The notes under the pieces were generated by a model that was given only the letters and a program-made list of their open reading frames with translations, made no database searches and was not told the DNA's origin. This document shows, in pieces, positions 7,104 to 14,577 of a stretch of 22,015 bases of DNA. The translations under genes and the position numbers were made by a program. This DNA is from an uncultured Bacilli bacterium (GTDB lineage: Bacteria > Bacillota_I > Bacilli_A > RF39 > UBA660): NCBI GenBank assembly GCA_944358565.1, contig CALVRK010000005.1, forward strand, positions 1 to 22,015, given 5' to 3'. The number at the start of each line of letters is the position of its first letter. Positions within the stretch are counted from its first letter, which is position 1.

Positions 7104-7553
7104 ATGTATACAGAAAAATATGAAATTAATAGTTCGACATGTGCTCTTATACCCAATGATGATTTTTCCACAAGAATAATTGAAACTCAAAATATTATAA
7201 ATATCCCTTATTCTACATCTAACATTATTGAATATAGCTGTGCTTATTATGGAAGTTCTTTTAAAGGAAGACTAAATGGTTCAAAATGTGCCTTAGGTAG
7301 TAAATATAAATTACCAATTATTATTGAAGAATCAAGAGAAATAATCTTTTTTCCAACTACATCTTATGAAAGTAATAATTGCGCTTGGATATCTTTAAAA
7401 AATATTTCTGATTATAAAAAAGAATCAAATCACGTCAAAGTCCTTTTTCAAAATAATACATTTATCGATTTAAATATTTCATATGAATCGTTTGAAAACC
7501 AGGTGCTTAGAGCTACTAAATTACTATTAATTTTAAAAAGTAGAAAAAATTAA
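7104..7553 (+). CDS. comK: ComK-family competence transcription factor (short form)
   Basis: A 149-residue protein that lines up with Bacillus ComK along most of its length: CAYYGSSFKGRLNG (46-59), KLPIIIEESREIIFFPTTS (69-87), NNCAWIS (91-97) and the highly characteristic ISYESFENQVLRAT (125-138). ComK is the master activator of DNA-uptake genes. It lacks about 35 C-terminal residues of the Bacillus protein, a tail reported to matter for activation and MecA-linked turnover, so activity may differ. GAGGAGG (7093-7099) precedes the ATG, and a terminator follows. Its place between dnaN and recF is unusual; relatives carry the S4-domain gene yaaA/rlbA there. The family call is from recalled motifs, not a search. 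The one TTTTCCACA inside it (7164-7172) runs against the coding sense. Confidence 0.85.
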   Translation: MYTEKYEINSSTCALIPNDDFSTRIIETQNIINIPYSTSNIIEYSCAYYGSSFKGRLNGSKCALGSKYKLPIIIEESREIIFFPTTSYESNNCAWISLKNISDYKKESNHVKVLFQNNTFIDLNISYESFENQVLRATKLLLILKSRKN

Positions 7554-7566
7554 GAAAAAACTACAT

Positions 7567-7605
7567 AAAAATAGGTGAAATAAAGCCTATTTTTGCGTTT
7601 TTAAG
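7567..7605 (+). terminator. Rho-independent terminator after the ComK-like gene
   Basis: A 9-bp stem AAAAATAGG (7567-7575) / CCTATTTTT (7586-7594) is followed by GCG and a five-T run. It makes the ComK-like gene a single transcription unit, separate from recF. Confidence 0.8.
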
Positions 7606-7614
7606 CCCATTTTG

Positions 7615-7623
7615 TGGTATAAT
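7615..7623 (+). promoter_or_regulatory. Extended -10 promoter of recF-gyrB-gyrA
   Basis: TGGTATAAT is a perfect -10 hexamer (7618-7623) with the extended TGn element. The -35 is poor (TTGCGT at 7593, spacing too long), as is usual for extended -10 promoters. The same TGGTATAAT core occurs before dnaX (15036-15044). The leader to the recF ATG is about 70 bases. Confidence 0.7.
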
Positions 7624-7697
7624 GGTTATGAGGTATAGGAGTATGTAAAACACTATAATTCAAAAATAATAGGTAAAAAAATGATGGTGAGGTAGAC

Positions 7698-8816
7698 ATG
7701 GTTATAAAAACATTAGATATCCAAAATTTTCGTAACTATTCATCTTTAAAATTAAATCTAAATGATAAATTAAATATTATCTATGGTTCAAATGGCCAAG
7801 GAAAAACTAATTTATTAGAAAGTATTTATATTTTAGGTTGTACTAGTTCCCATCGATCATTTACCTCAGATAATTTAATTAAATCAGGTGAAGACAAAGC
7901 CATTATTAAAGGAAAACTTTTAAAAGATATTTCCTATAATTTAGAAATAGACCTCACAAAAACTAAAAAACAAGTAAAAATTGATGACAAAGTCGTTACA
8001 AAAATCACAGACTACATAGAAAAGATGAATGTCATAATTTTTTCTTCTGAAGATTTGGATTTAATTAAAGGTAGTCCTTCAGAAAGACGTAAATACTTTA
8101 ATTTAGAATTATCTCAATTATCAATTAATTATTATAGTGCTTTAAACGATTATAATAAGCTTTTAAAAATTCGCAATGAATATTTAAAAGAATTAAGTTT
8201 AGATAAGCTTATCGATTTAAATTATTTTCATATTTTAACTGAATATTTAATTAATAAAAGCATCTTTATTTATCAAATGAGAAATAAGTTTGTGGAAAGA
8301 TTAAATGAAATATGTCCACCTATATATGAAGAGATTGCCAATATTAAAGGTTTTAATATTAAATATCACCCTTCAATTGAACTTGAAAACTTTGATAAAG
8401 AAACAATTAAAAAAGCCTTAGAAGATGCTTATAATAATCATTTAGAAAAAGAAATTAAGCTTAAATCGACTTTATATGGCCCTCATAGAGACGATTTTTC
8501 TTTCAATGTAGAAGATAACAATTTAAGAGAGTTTGGCTCTCAGGGCCAGCAAAAAATGGCTGTCATCGCCTTAAAACTATCTGAGATAGAAGTTTTTTAT
8601 GGCTTCAAACAAACCAGTCCTATTATTTTATTAGATGATGTCTTTAGTGATTTAGATAACAAAAAGAAAAATAATTTATTAAAACATATTAAAGGCGACA
8701 TGCAAGTAATAATAACGACAACCGATTTAGATAGTATTGATGAAAAACTCCTATCCAAAGCTAAACTTATCCATATAGAAAATGGACAAATTCTCGCAAA
8801 TGAGGTGAAAAAATGA
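7698..8816 (+). CDS. recF: DNA replication and repair protein RecF
   Basis: A 372-residue SMC/ABC-type ATPase that, with RecO and RecR, helps load RecA at gaps behind stalled forks. The N-terminus has Walker A GSNGQGKT (30-37) and then LLESIYILGCTSSHR. The C-terminal part holds the ABC signature GSQGQQKM and Walker B ILLDDVFSDLD. Start ATG at 7698 has GGTGAGGT upstream. The TGA stop overlaps the gyrB ATG by four bases (ATGA), so the two are translationally coupled. It is the first gene of its unit, with its own extended -10 promoter. Length and motifs are normal. Confidence 0.97.
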   Translation: MVIKTLDIQNFRNYSSLKLNLNDKLNIIYGSNGQGKTNLLESIYILGCTSSHRSFTSDNLIKSGEDKAIIKGKLLKDISYNLEIDLTKTKKQVKIDDKVVTKITDYIEKMNVIIFSSEDLDLIKGSPSERRKYFNLELSQLSINYYSALNDYNKLLKIRNEYLKELSLDKLIDLNYFHILTEYLINKSIFIYQMRNKFVERLNEICPPIYEEIANIKGFNIKYHPSIELENFDKETIKKALEDAYNNHLEKEIKLKSTLYGPHRDDFSFNVEDNNLREFGSQGQQKMAVIALKLSEIEVFYGFKQTSPIILLDDVFSDLDNKKKNNLLKHIKGDMQVIITTTDLDSIDEKLLSKAKLIHIENGQILANEVKK

Positions 8817-10738
8817 ACGAAAATGAAGAACATTATGACGTGTCCGATATTCAAGTATTAGAAGGATTAGAGGCCGTTAGAAAAAGACCCGGAATGTATA
8901 TCGGAACAACAGATGTCAAAGGCTTACATCATCTAGTATGGGAAATAGTTGATAACAGTATTGACGAAGCTTTAGCTGGATTTTGTGATGCGATTGAAAT
9001 AGTTATCAATAAAGGTAATTCTATTACAGTAAAAGATAATGGTCGTGGAATACCCGTTGGTATTCACCCTAAAACAGGCCTCTCAACCGTTGAAACTGTT
9101 TATACTGTCTTACACGCTGGTGGTAAATTTGGTGGTGGCGGATATAAGGTTTCTGGTGGACTCCACGGAGTTGGAGCATCAGTAGTAAATGCCCTATCAA
9201 GCTGGACTACCGTAAAAGTTTACCACGAAGGAAAAATTTATGAAGCTAAATTTAAAGATGGTGGACATATTGATCAAAAATTAAATGTAATTGGTGATTG
9301 TGATCCAAATAGAACTGGAACCACGGTAACATTCAAACCAGATGCAGATATTTTTGATACAGATATTTTTGACTATGAAACATTAAAAATTAGAACAAGG
9401 GAATTAGCTTTTTTAAACAAAGGTTTAAAAATAACCTTAAGAGATGATCGTGACGATGAGGATACAACAGGCGAAACCTTCCATTATGAAGGTGGTATTA
9501 GTGAATATGTTAAATATTTAAATAAAAATAAAACGCCAATTCAAAATGATATTATTCATCTAGAAGGTGAAGATGAAGGTGTTTTCTTTGAAGTAGCTAT
9601 GCAATATAACACAGGATACACCAGCAGCATCTACTCTTTTGTCAACAACATTAATACCCATGATGGAGGAACTCACGAAGAAGGTGTTAGAAGAGCTTTA
9701 ACCCGTGTTTTAAATAGTTATGCTAGAAAAACTGGAATGTTAAAGGATAAAGATGATCCACTAAGTGGCGATGATGTTAAAGAAGGATTAACTATGATCG
9801 TTTCTTGTAAACATCCTAACCCACAATTTGAAGGGCAAACTAAAGGACGTTTAGGAAATTCAGAAGTTAGAAAATTAGCTGATAAAGTCTTTTCTGAAGG
9901 TTTTGAAAGGTATCTTTTAGAAAATCCAGAAGAAGCTAAAATAATTGTAGAAAAAAATATGACAGCAGCTCGTGCTAGAGTCGCTGCTAAAAAAGCTAGG
10001 GAATTAACAAGAAGAAAAAGTGATCTTGATGTCATTAATTTTGGTGGAAAACTAGTAGATTGTAAGGATAAAGATCCCGCAAAATGCGAAATCTTCTTAG
10101 TCGAGGGAGATTCGGCTGGAGGTTCAGCCATTAAAGGCCGTGATTCTATGACTCAAGCTATCTTACCTTTGAGAGGAAAAATATTAAATGTGGAAAAAGC
10201 TAGATTAGATAGAGCTTTATCAAACGAAGAAATAAGAACCATTATAACTGCCTTTGGTACCGGAATTGGTCAAGAATTTGATTTAAAAAAACTAAGATAT
10301 CATAAAATTATCATCATGACCGATGCCGATGTCGATGGTTCTCACATTAGAGTATTATTACTTACCCTATTCTATCGTTTCTTTAGACCTATCATTGAAG
10401 CTGGACACGTTTATGCTGCTCAACCACCACTTTTCTGTATTAAACATGGAAAAACTATTAAATATGTTTTAAATGAAGAAGAAAGAGATAATTATCTTGC
10501 ATCCTTAAACCCAAATACAAAATATGAAATTACTCGTATGAAAGGTTTAGGTGAAATGGATGCTGAAGAATTAAATGAAACTACAATGGATATAAATAAA
10601 CGAGTACTAAGAAAAATAACCTTAGATGACGTTATGGAAGCTGATGAAGCCTTTTCTAAACTTATGGGTGAAGAAGTCGGACCAAGAAGAAAATTCATCG
10701 AAGAAAATGCTACATATGCTGAAACAATAGATGTATAG
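8813..10738 (+). CDS. gyrB: DNA gyrase subunit B
   Basis: A 641-residue ATPase subunit of gyrase, which adds negative supercoils. Features in order: EAVRKRPGMYIG and the GHKL ATP-site asparagine and aspartate in EIVDNSIDEA; GRGIPVG; GLHGVGASVVNALS; then the TOPRIM domain with EGDSAGG (431-437) and the metal-binding DADVDG (504-509); and the C-terminal KGLGEMDAEEL tail that contacts GyrA. The ATG overlaps recF by four bases, with GAGGTG upstream. gyrA follows after 10 bp. One TGTGGAAAA motif (10189-10197) lies in the NVEKARL segment. Confidence 0.98.
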   Translation: MNENEEHYDVSDIQVLEGLEAVRKRPGMYIGTTDVKGLHHLVWEIVDNSIDEALAGFCDAIEIVINKGNSITVKDNGRGIPVGIHPKTGLSTVETVYTVLHAGGKFGGGGYKVSGGLHGVGASVVNALSSWTTVKVYHEGKIYEAKFKDGGHIDQKLNVIGDCDPNRTGTTVTFKPDADIFDTDIFDYETLKIRTRELAFLNKGLKITLRDDRDDEDTTGETFHYEGGISEYVKYLNKNKTPIQNDIIHLEGEDEGVFFEVAMQYNTGYTSSIYSFVNNINTHDGGTHEEGVRRALTRVLNSYARKTGMLKDKDDPLSGDDVKEGLTMIVSCKHPNPQFEGQTKGRLGNSEVRKLADKVFSEGFERYLLENPEEAKIIVEKNMTAARARVAAKKARELTRRKSDLDVINFGGKLVDCKDKDPAKCEIFLVEGDSAGGSAIKGRDSMTQAILPLRGKILNVEKARLDRALSNEEIRTIITAFGTGIGQEFDLKKLRYHKIIIMTDADVDGSHIRVLLLTLFYRFFRPIIEAGHVYAAQPPLFCIKHGKTIKYVLNEEERDNYLASLNPNTKYEITRMKGLGEMDAEELNETTMDINKRVLRKITLDDVMEADEAFSKLMGEEVGPRRKFIEENATYAETIDV

Positions 10739-10748
10739 GAGGTAACTT

Positions 10749-13202
10749 ATGGATCATACAAGAGATAGATTAGAAGAAAATAATATTGTAAGTGAAATTG
10801 AAACATCATTTATTGAATATTCCATGAGTGTCATCAAATCAAGAGCTTTGCCTGACTTAAGGGATGGTTTAAAACCTGTACATCGTCGTATTTTATATTC
10901 AATGTATGAATCAGGATATACTCCAGATAAACCACACAAGAAAAGTGCGAAGACCGTCGGAGAAGTAATGGGTAATTATCACCCACACGGTGATTCAAGT
11001 ATATATGAAGCTATGGTTCGTATGGCTCAAGACTTTAGTTATCGTTATCCATTAATCGATGGACACGGAAACTTTGGTAATATTGAAGGATATGGTGCCG
11101 CAGCCATGCGTTACACCGAATCTAGATTAGCTAAAATATCTTTAGAATTATTAAGAGATATAAATAAAAACACTGTGGATTTTACTACAAACTATGATGA
11201 AACAAGGAAAGAACCAACAGTTTTACCTTCTAGATTTCCAAATATCTTAGTTAATGGAACCATGGGTATCGCTGTTGGTATGGCCACTAATATACCACCT
11301 CATAACTTAGGTGAAGTAATCGATGGATGTGTTGCTTATATTGATAATCCAGATATTGATACCGATGGATTAATGCAGTATATCAAAGGACCAGACTTCC
11401 CTACTGGCGCAACTATTTTAGGAAATAGTGGTATTAAAAAAGCCTATGAAACAGGTCGTGGCACCATTACAATTAGAAGTAAAGCTACAATCGAAGAGAA
11501 AAATGGTCGGCATTATATAATTATTGATGAAGTACCATATGGCGTTAATACTTCAGATTTAAAAGATAAAGTTGCTGAACTTGTTCATAGTAAAGTAATT
11601 GATGGCATTTCAGACTATCATACAGACTTAAAAAATGGTATTAAAATAACCATCACCTTAAAAAAAGATGCCAATCCACAAGTTGTTTTAAATAATTTAT
11701 ATAAACATACACAATTCCAAACAACTTATGGAATTATTCTATTAATGCTTGATAATAATACTCCAAGAACTTTAGGATTAAAAGATATTATTTCCAAATA
11801 TGTTGATTATCAAAAAGAAGTTATTATTAGAAGAACTAAATTTGACTTAGATAAAGCTGAAAAAAGAGTTCACATCTTAGAAGGTTACAAAATAGCCCTT
11901 GATAATATTGATGATTTCATTCAAATTATAAAAGAAGCTAAAACAGATGTTGAAGCTAAAACTAAGTTGATTTCTAAATATAACTTAACTGAAGCCCAAG
12001 CTGAAGCTATTTTAGAATTAAAATTACGTCGTTTAACCGGCTTAGAAAGAGAAAAGATCGAAGCTGAATTAAATGATTTATTAGAAAAAATCAAATATTA
12101 TAAAGAAATTCTAGCATCCGAAGCTAAAGTATTAGAAATCATTAAACAAGAGATGTTAGAAATCAAAAATAAATATGGCGATGAAAGACGTACAAACATT
12201 GATATGACCGCAATTGACTATATTGAGGATGAATCACTCATACCTGTGGAAAACATCGTTGTAACGCTAACAAATAAAGGATATATTAAACGTATGACTA
12301 GTGAAACATATAAAACACAAAATCGTGGCGGTGTTGGTATAAAAGGTATGACAACAAATGAAAATGATTTTGTGGAAAAACTAATCTCAATGACTACCCA
12401 TGATTACTTAATGTTCTTTACAAATAAAGGTAAAACATATAGAATTAAGGGTTATGAAGTCCCACAATATAGTCGCCAATCAAAAGGTCTTCCAATTATT
12501 AACTTATTACCTTTTGAAAAAGATGAAGAAGTTACTGCAATGTTAAAAATTGATCAAAAAGAAAACAATAAATATATTGTATTTTGTACACAAAAAGGAT
12601 TAATTAAACGAACAGCTATTTCTGAATTTGAAAATATTCGAAAAAGTGGAAAACTTGCTATATCATTAAAAGAAAATGATCAATTAATATCTGTTAAAAA
12701 GACTTCTGGTAATGATGAAATTGTTATTGCCGCCTCAAACGGTCGAATGATTAGATTTAATGAGTCAGAAATAAGAGTAATGGGTAGAACTGCAGCAGGA
12801 GTAAAAGGTATTGATCTTGGTGATAGTATATGTGTAGGTTGTGAAATAGCTCATCCAAATCAAGAAATACTTGTTGTAACTGAAAAAGGCTATGGAAAAC
12901 GTACCAAAATTGAAGAATATCGTATGACACATCGTGGTAGTAAAGGTGTCAAAGCCTTAAATATTACTGAAAAAAATGGTAATATAGTATCATTTAAATT
13001 AGTAATAGGTGATGAAGATTTAATGATAATTACTGATAGTGGTATAATTATCAGATTACCAATATCACAAATTTCAACAACTGGTAGAGTTGCTCAAGGG
13101 GTCAGATTAATTAACTTAAAAGAAAACCAAAAAGTTAGTAGTATTGCCCTACTCGACAAAGAAGTTGAAGAAGAAAACGATGATGCTTCAGAAAAAAACT
13201 AA
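10749..13202 (+). CDS. gyrA: DNA gyrase subunit A
   Basis: An 817-residue DNA-cutting and rejoining subunit of gyrase. The catalytic tyrosine is Tyr122 in AAMRYTESRL, the same number as in E. coli. The quinolone region HPHGDSSIYEAMVRMAQ (from residue 78) has Ser83 and Glu87, the quinolone-susceptible type of Gram-positives. The C-terminal beta-pinwheel begins with QNRGGVG (524-530), a degenerate form of the GyrA box Q(R/K)RGG(R/K)G. The order gyrB-gyrA makes GyrA far more likely than ParC. The stretch GGAGGTAACTT sits directly before the ATG at 10749. A parS site starts 12 bp after the stop and is followed by the terminator. Confidence 0.97.
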   Translation: MDHTRDRLEENNIVSEIETSFIEYSMSVIKSRALPDLRDGLKPVHRRILYSMYESGYTPDKPHKKSAKTVGEVMGNYHPHGDSSIYEAMVRMAQDFSYRYPLIDGHGNFGNIEGYGAAAMRYTESRLAKISLELLRDINKNTVDFTTNYDETRKEPTVLPSRFPNILVNGTMGIAVGMATNIPPHNLGEVIDGCVAYIDNPDIDTDGLMQYIKGPDFPTGATILGNSGIKKAYETGRGTITIRSKATIEEKNGRHYIIIDEVPYGVNTSDLKDKVAELVHSKVIDGISDYHTDLKNGIKITITLKKDANPQVVLNNLYKHTQFQTTYGIILLMLDNNTPRTLGLKDIISKYVDYQKEVIIRRTKFDLDKAEKRVHILEGYKIALDNIDDFIQIIKEAKTDVEAKTKLISKYNLTEAQAEAILELKLRRLTGLEREKIEAELNDLLEKIKYYKEILASEAKVLEIIKQEMLEIKNKYGDERRTNIDMTAIDYIEDESLIPVENIVVTLTNKGYIKRMTSETYKTQNRGGVGIKGMTTNENDFVEKLISMTTHDYLMFFTNKGKTYRIKGYEVPQYSRQSKGLPIINLLPFEKDEEVTAMLKIDQKENNKYIVFCTQKGLIKRTAISEFENIRKSGKLAISLKENDQLISVKKTSGNDEIVIAASNGRMIRFNESEIRVMGRTAAGVKGIDLGDSICVGCEIAHPNQEILVVTEKGYGKRTKIEEYRMTHRGSKGVKALNITEKNGNIVSFKLVIGDEDLMIITDSGIIIRLPISQISTTGRVAQGVRLINLKENQKVSSIALLDKEVEEENDDASEKN

Positions 13203-13210
13203 GGAATAAA

Positions 13211-13232
13211 CAATGTTTCACGTGAAACATTG
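13211..13232. other. parS: parS site 1 (22-bp palindrome)
   Basis: Perfect core TGTTTCACGTGAAACA (13214-13229) with a 3-bp palindromic extension on each side (CAA/TTG). It lies between the gyrA stop and its terminator, so it is inside the 3' end of the gyrA transcript. This 16-mer is the Bacillus ParB (Spo0J) binding site. Confidence 0.95.
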
Positions 13233-13235
13233 AAT

Positions 13236-13265
13236 AAGAGAACGAAATAGAATCGTTCTTTTTTC
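13236..13265 (+). terminator. Rho-independent terminator of recF-gyrB-gyrA
   Basis: Stem AGAACGA (13239-13245) / TCGTTCT (13253-13259), extended by weaker pairs, with a 7-base loop and a six-T run into 13265. It sits between parS sites 1 and 2. Confidence 0.85.
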
Positions 13266-13274
13266 TATAAAAAC

Positions 13275-13300
13275 ACCTATGTTTCACGTGAAACATAGGT
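13275..13300. other. parS: parS site 2 (26-bp palindrome)
   Basis: Perfect core at 13280-13295, extended by ACCTA/TAGGT on the two sides. The right flank (TAGGTCAATAAGAATAAATT) recurs beside site 8. Confidence 0.95.
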
Positions 13301-13348
13301 CAATAAGAATAAATTATAAATATAATTACATAAGATTTACTAAAAAAC

Positions 13349-13389
13349 TTTTCCACAGTATCCAATGTTTCACGTGAAACATTGGATAC
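13349..13389. other. parS: parS site 3 with left DnaA-box-like element (32-bp palindrome)
   Basis: Core at 13366-13381; the palindrome extends to GTATCCAA/TTGGATAC (13358-13389). TTTTCCACA (13349-13357) lies 8 bp left of the core and directly touches the palindrome. Confidence 0.95.
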
Positions 13390-13498
13390 ATTTAATAAAA
13401 CTTTTATACTAACAAAATTTATTAAAAACCAAATACATAATATATTATTATAAAAAATAGTTATTACATACAGGATACTTTATTTATAAGAATAAATA

Positions 13499-13537
13499 TT
13501 TAGATTTTATCCACAGCACTATGTTTCACGTGAAACA
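13499..13537. other. parS: parS site 4 with a perfect DnaA box
   Basis: Core at 13522-13537. A consensus DnaA box TTATCCACA (13507-13515) ends 6 bp to the left. The 16 bases 13499-13514 (TTTAGATTTTATCCAC) are identical to oriC 4106-4121. Confidence 0.95.
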
Positions 13538-13595
13538 TTATGTACAAATCTAATTTATAATAAAAATATAATATTATATAAAATATAGCACTTAT

Positions 13596-13638
13596 TTATA
13601 TTAAAATTAAATAAATCTTTTATTTAATTTTAATATAA
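13596..13638. repeat. A/T-only 20-bp perfect inverted repeat inside the parS array
   Basis: TTATATTAAAATTAAATAAA (13596-13615) and its exact reverse complement (13619-13638) are separated by TCT. Both arms are purely A/T. It lies between parS sites 4 and 5, 11 bp before a TTTTCCACA. It has no T-tract or gene beside it, so termination is unlikely; a cruciform or unwinding element is possible. Confidence 0.85.
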
Positions 13639-13649
13639 TAATAAAAAAG

Positions 13650-13688
13650 TTTTCCACAGTATCAATGTTTCACGTGAAACATTGATAC
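13650..13688. other. parS: parS site 5 with left DnaA-box-like element (30-bp palindrome)
   Basis: Core at 13666-13681; the palindrome extends to GTATCAA/TTGATAC (13659-13688). TTTTCCACA (13650-13658) lies 7 bp left of the core. Confidence 0.95.
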
Positions 13689-13837
13689 AAAATATATGTA
13701 TAAATTTTATTAAAATATTTTTAAATAGCTTTATTAGTAAAAAAATAATAATCATTAATATTTTTTATAAATATTTTGATACTATAAAATTATGTATTTA
13801 CTTAAATATGTAATTTCATAAAATAATAAATTAAAAC

Positions 13838-13872
13838 ATTTCTACAGTACCAATGTTTCACGTGAAACATTG
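13838..13872. other. parS: parS site 6 with degenerate left element
   Basis: Core at 13854-13869, extended by CAA/TTG. ATTTCTACA (13838-13846), a decayed form of TTTTCCACA, lies 7 bp to the left and is followed by GTACC as in the other modules. Confidence 0.93.
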
Positions 13873-14119
13873 ATAAAAAAGCATATAAACTTTCACAAAA
13901 AAGAATTAATTAGTTATATTAAAAAAAATCATTTATAAATATACAAGTTTTTTTAGCTCTATTATACTTTAAAATTAATGAGTAATATTATTGAATTTTA
14001 TCTAATAATATAAACTATTTATTTTAAATAATTAATATATTTAATGCTATATATATCATTGTATATTTTTATTAATTGTTTTGTTTAACACAATCTTTTC
14101 AACAAATAAATGTTTTACC

Positions 14120-14147
14120 CCCTAATGTTTCACGTGAAACATTGGGG
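14120..14147. other. parS: parS site 7
   Basis: Core at 14126-14141 with near-palindromic flanks (CCCTAA/TTGGGG, one mismatch). No DnaA-box-like element precedes it. It stands in the widest gap of the array (272 bp after site 6). Confidence 0.93.
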
Positions 14148-14300
14148 AATATCATTAAAATGAACGATCATAATTAAATTGTTATTTACAACAAATCATT
14201 ATTTTTTAAATTATTATAATATAATTTATTTTCTTAAAATAATTATTAAATAATAAGACATTATAAAAGAATAATTAATATTTTTTTTTGCAATAAACAA

Positions 14301-14316
14301 TGTTTCACGTGAAACA
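14301..14316. other. parS: parS site 8 (hybrid flanks)
   Basis: A perfect core with little palindromic extension, because its left flank is of the site-1 type and its right flank of the site-2 type. Confidence 0.93.
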
Positions 14317-14364
14317 TAGGTCAACAAGAATAAATTAAAATAAACACATAAAATATATAAAAGC

Positions 14365-14404
14365 TTTTTTACAGTATCCAATGTTTCACGTGAAACATTG
14401 GATA
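14365..14404. other. parS: parS site 9 with degenerate left element (30-bp palindrome)
   Basis: Core at 14382-14397; the palindrome extends to TATCCAA/TTGGATA (14375-14404). TTTTTTACA (14365-14373), a decayed DnaA-box-like element, lies 8 bp left of the core. It is the last site before the SRP RNA gene. Confidence 0.94.
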
Positions 14405-14448
14405 AATAAAAATATTGTGGAAAACTAGTAATTGCACACTACTTTTAG

Positions 14449-14477
14449 TTGAAAAAGATTTAAAAATATTGTAATAT
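14449..14477 (+). promoter_or_regulatory. Promoter of the SRP RNA gene
   Basis: TTGAAA (14449-14454), 17-bp spacer, TAATAT (14472-14477), placing the start near 14484, exactly where the RNA's closing stem begins. Confidence 0.8.
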
Positions 14478-14483
14478 GAAAAA

Positions 14484-14562
14484 CGGTACAACATTTATGG
14501 CTGAACCAGGTCAGAATCGGAAGATAGCAGCCTTAAGGTCCTCTAAGTGTGTGTACCTTTTT
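14484..14562 (+). ncRNA. ffs: Small signal recognition particle RNA (4.5S-like)
   Basis: The conserved domain IV core is plain: CCAGGTCAGAATCGGAAGAT followed by AGCAGCC, matching the AGGUCAG...CGGAAG...AGCAGCC signature that binds Ffh and FtsY. The ends GGTACA (14485-14490) and TGTACC (14552-14557) pair to close the molecule, giving an RNA of about 75 bases, the short bacterial type without the Alu domain. A T-rich tail follows. It directs the targeting of membrane proteins. In Bacillus the RNA gene lies between tadA and dnaX; here it stands just before tadA. Confidence 0.93.
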
Positions 14563-14577
14563 ATTTAGGTGATTATT

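Larger units (their letters stand above)
14291..14404 (+). repeat. Diverged duplicate of the 13204-13390 segment, shortened at parS
   Basis: The left flank of site 8 (AATAAACAATG) matches that of site 1. Its right flank (TAGGTCAACAAGAATAAATT) matches that of site 2. The following site 9 with its ACAGTATCCA left flank matches site 3. So this block looks like a copy of sites 1-2-3 in which sites 1 and 2 have fused, removing the terminator between them. Confidence 0.75.
13203..14448. other. 1.25-kb gene-free parS array region
   Basis: No plausible gene is visible on either strand. Core starts are 13214, 13280, 13366, 13522, 13666, 13854, 14126, 14301 and 14382, with gaps of 66, 86, 156, 144, 188, 272, 175 and 81 bp. 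DNA between them is almost pure A/T with several hairpins, for example an 8-bp ATATTATT/AATAATAT pair at 13985-14011. Nearly all G and C bases belong to parS cores, their extensions or the DnaA-box-like elements. A TGTGGAAAAC lies at 14416-14425. The natural reading is a compact ParB-loading centromere near the origin. Confidence 0.9.

Noticed and set aside
8813..8816. TGA read as tryptophan (Mycoplasma code)
   Set aside because: TGA ends recF, holB and trmN6 at the expected protein ends; reading through would run into out-of-frame neighbour genes.
9718..10131. Minus-strand 137-codon open frame inside gyrB
   Set aside because: It is an antisense shadow of a conserved TOPRIM-region coding sequence; the same holds for the other antisense frames in dnaA, dnaN, recF, gyrA, dnaX and rsmI.
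10749..13202. parC instead of gyrA, because of the degenerate GyrA box
   Set aside because: The gene directly follows gyrB at oriC, and the pinwheel segment QNRGGVG is still recognisable as a GyrA box.
14281..14289. Nine-T run as a terminator
   Set aside because: No stem of useful strength precedes it, and no gene ends nearby.
13211..14404. Regularly repeated palindromes suggesting a CRISPR array
   Set aside because: The repeat unit is only the 16-bp parS palindrome, spacers vary from 50 to 256 bp and are AT filler with shared flanks, and no cas genes are nearby.
14569..14577. GTG start for tadA nine bases earlier
   Set aside because: It overlaps the only ribosome-binding sequence, which is correctly spaced for the ATG at 14578.
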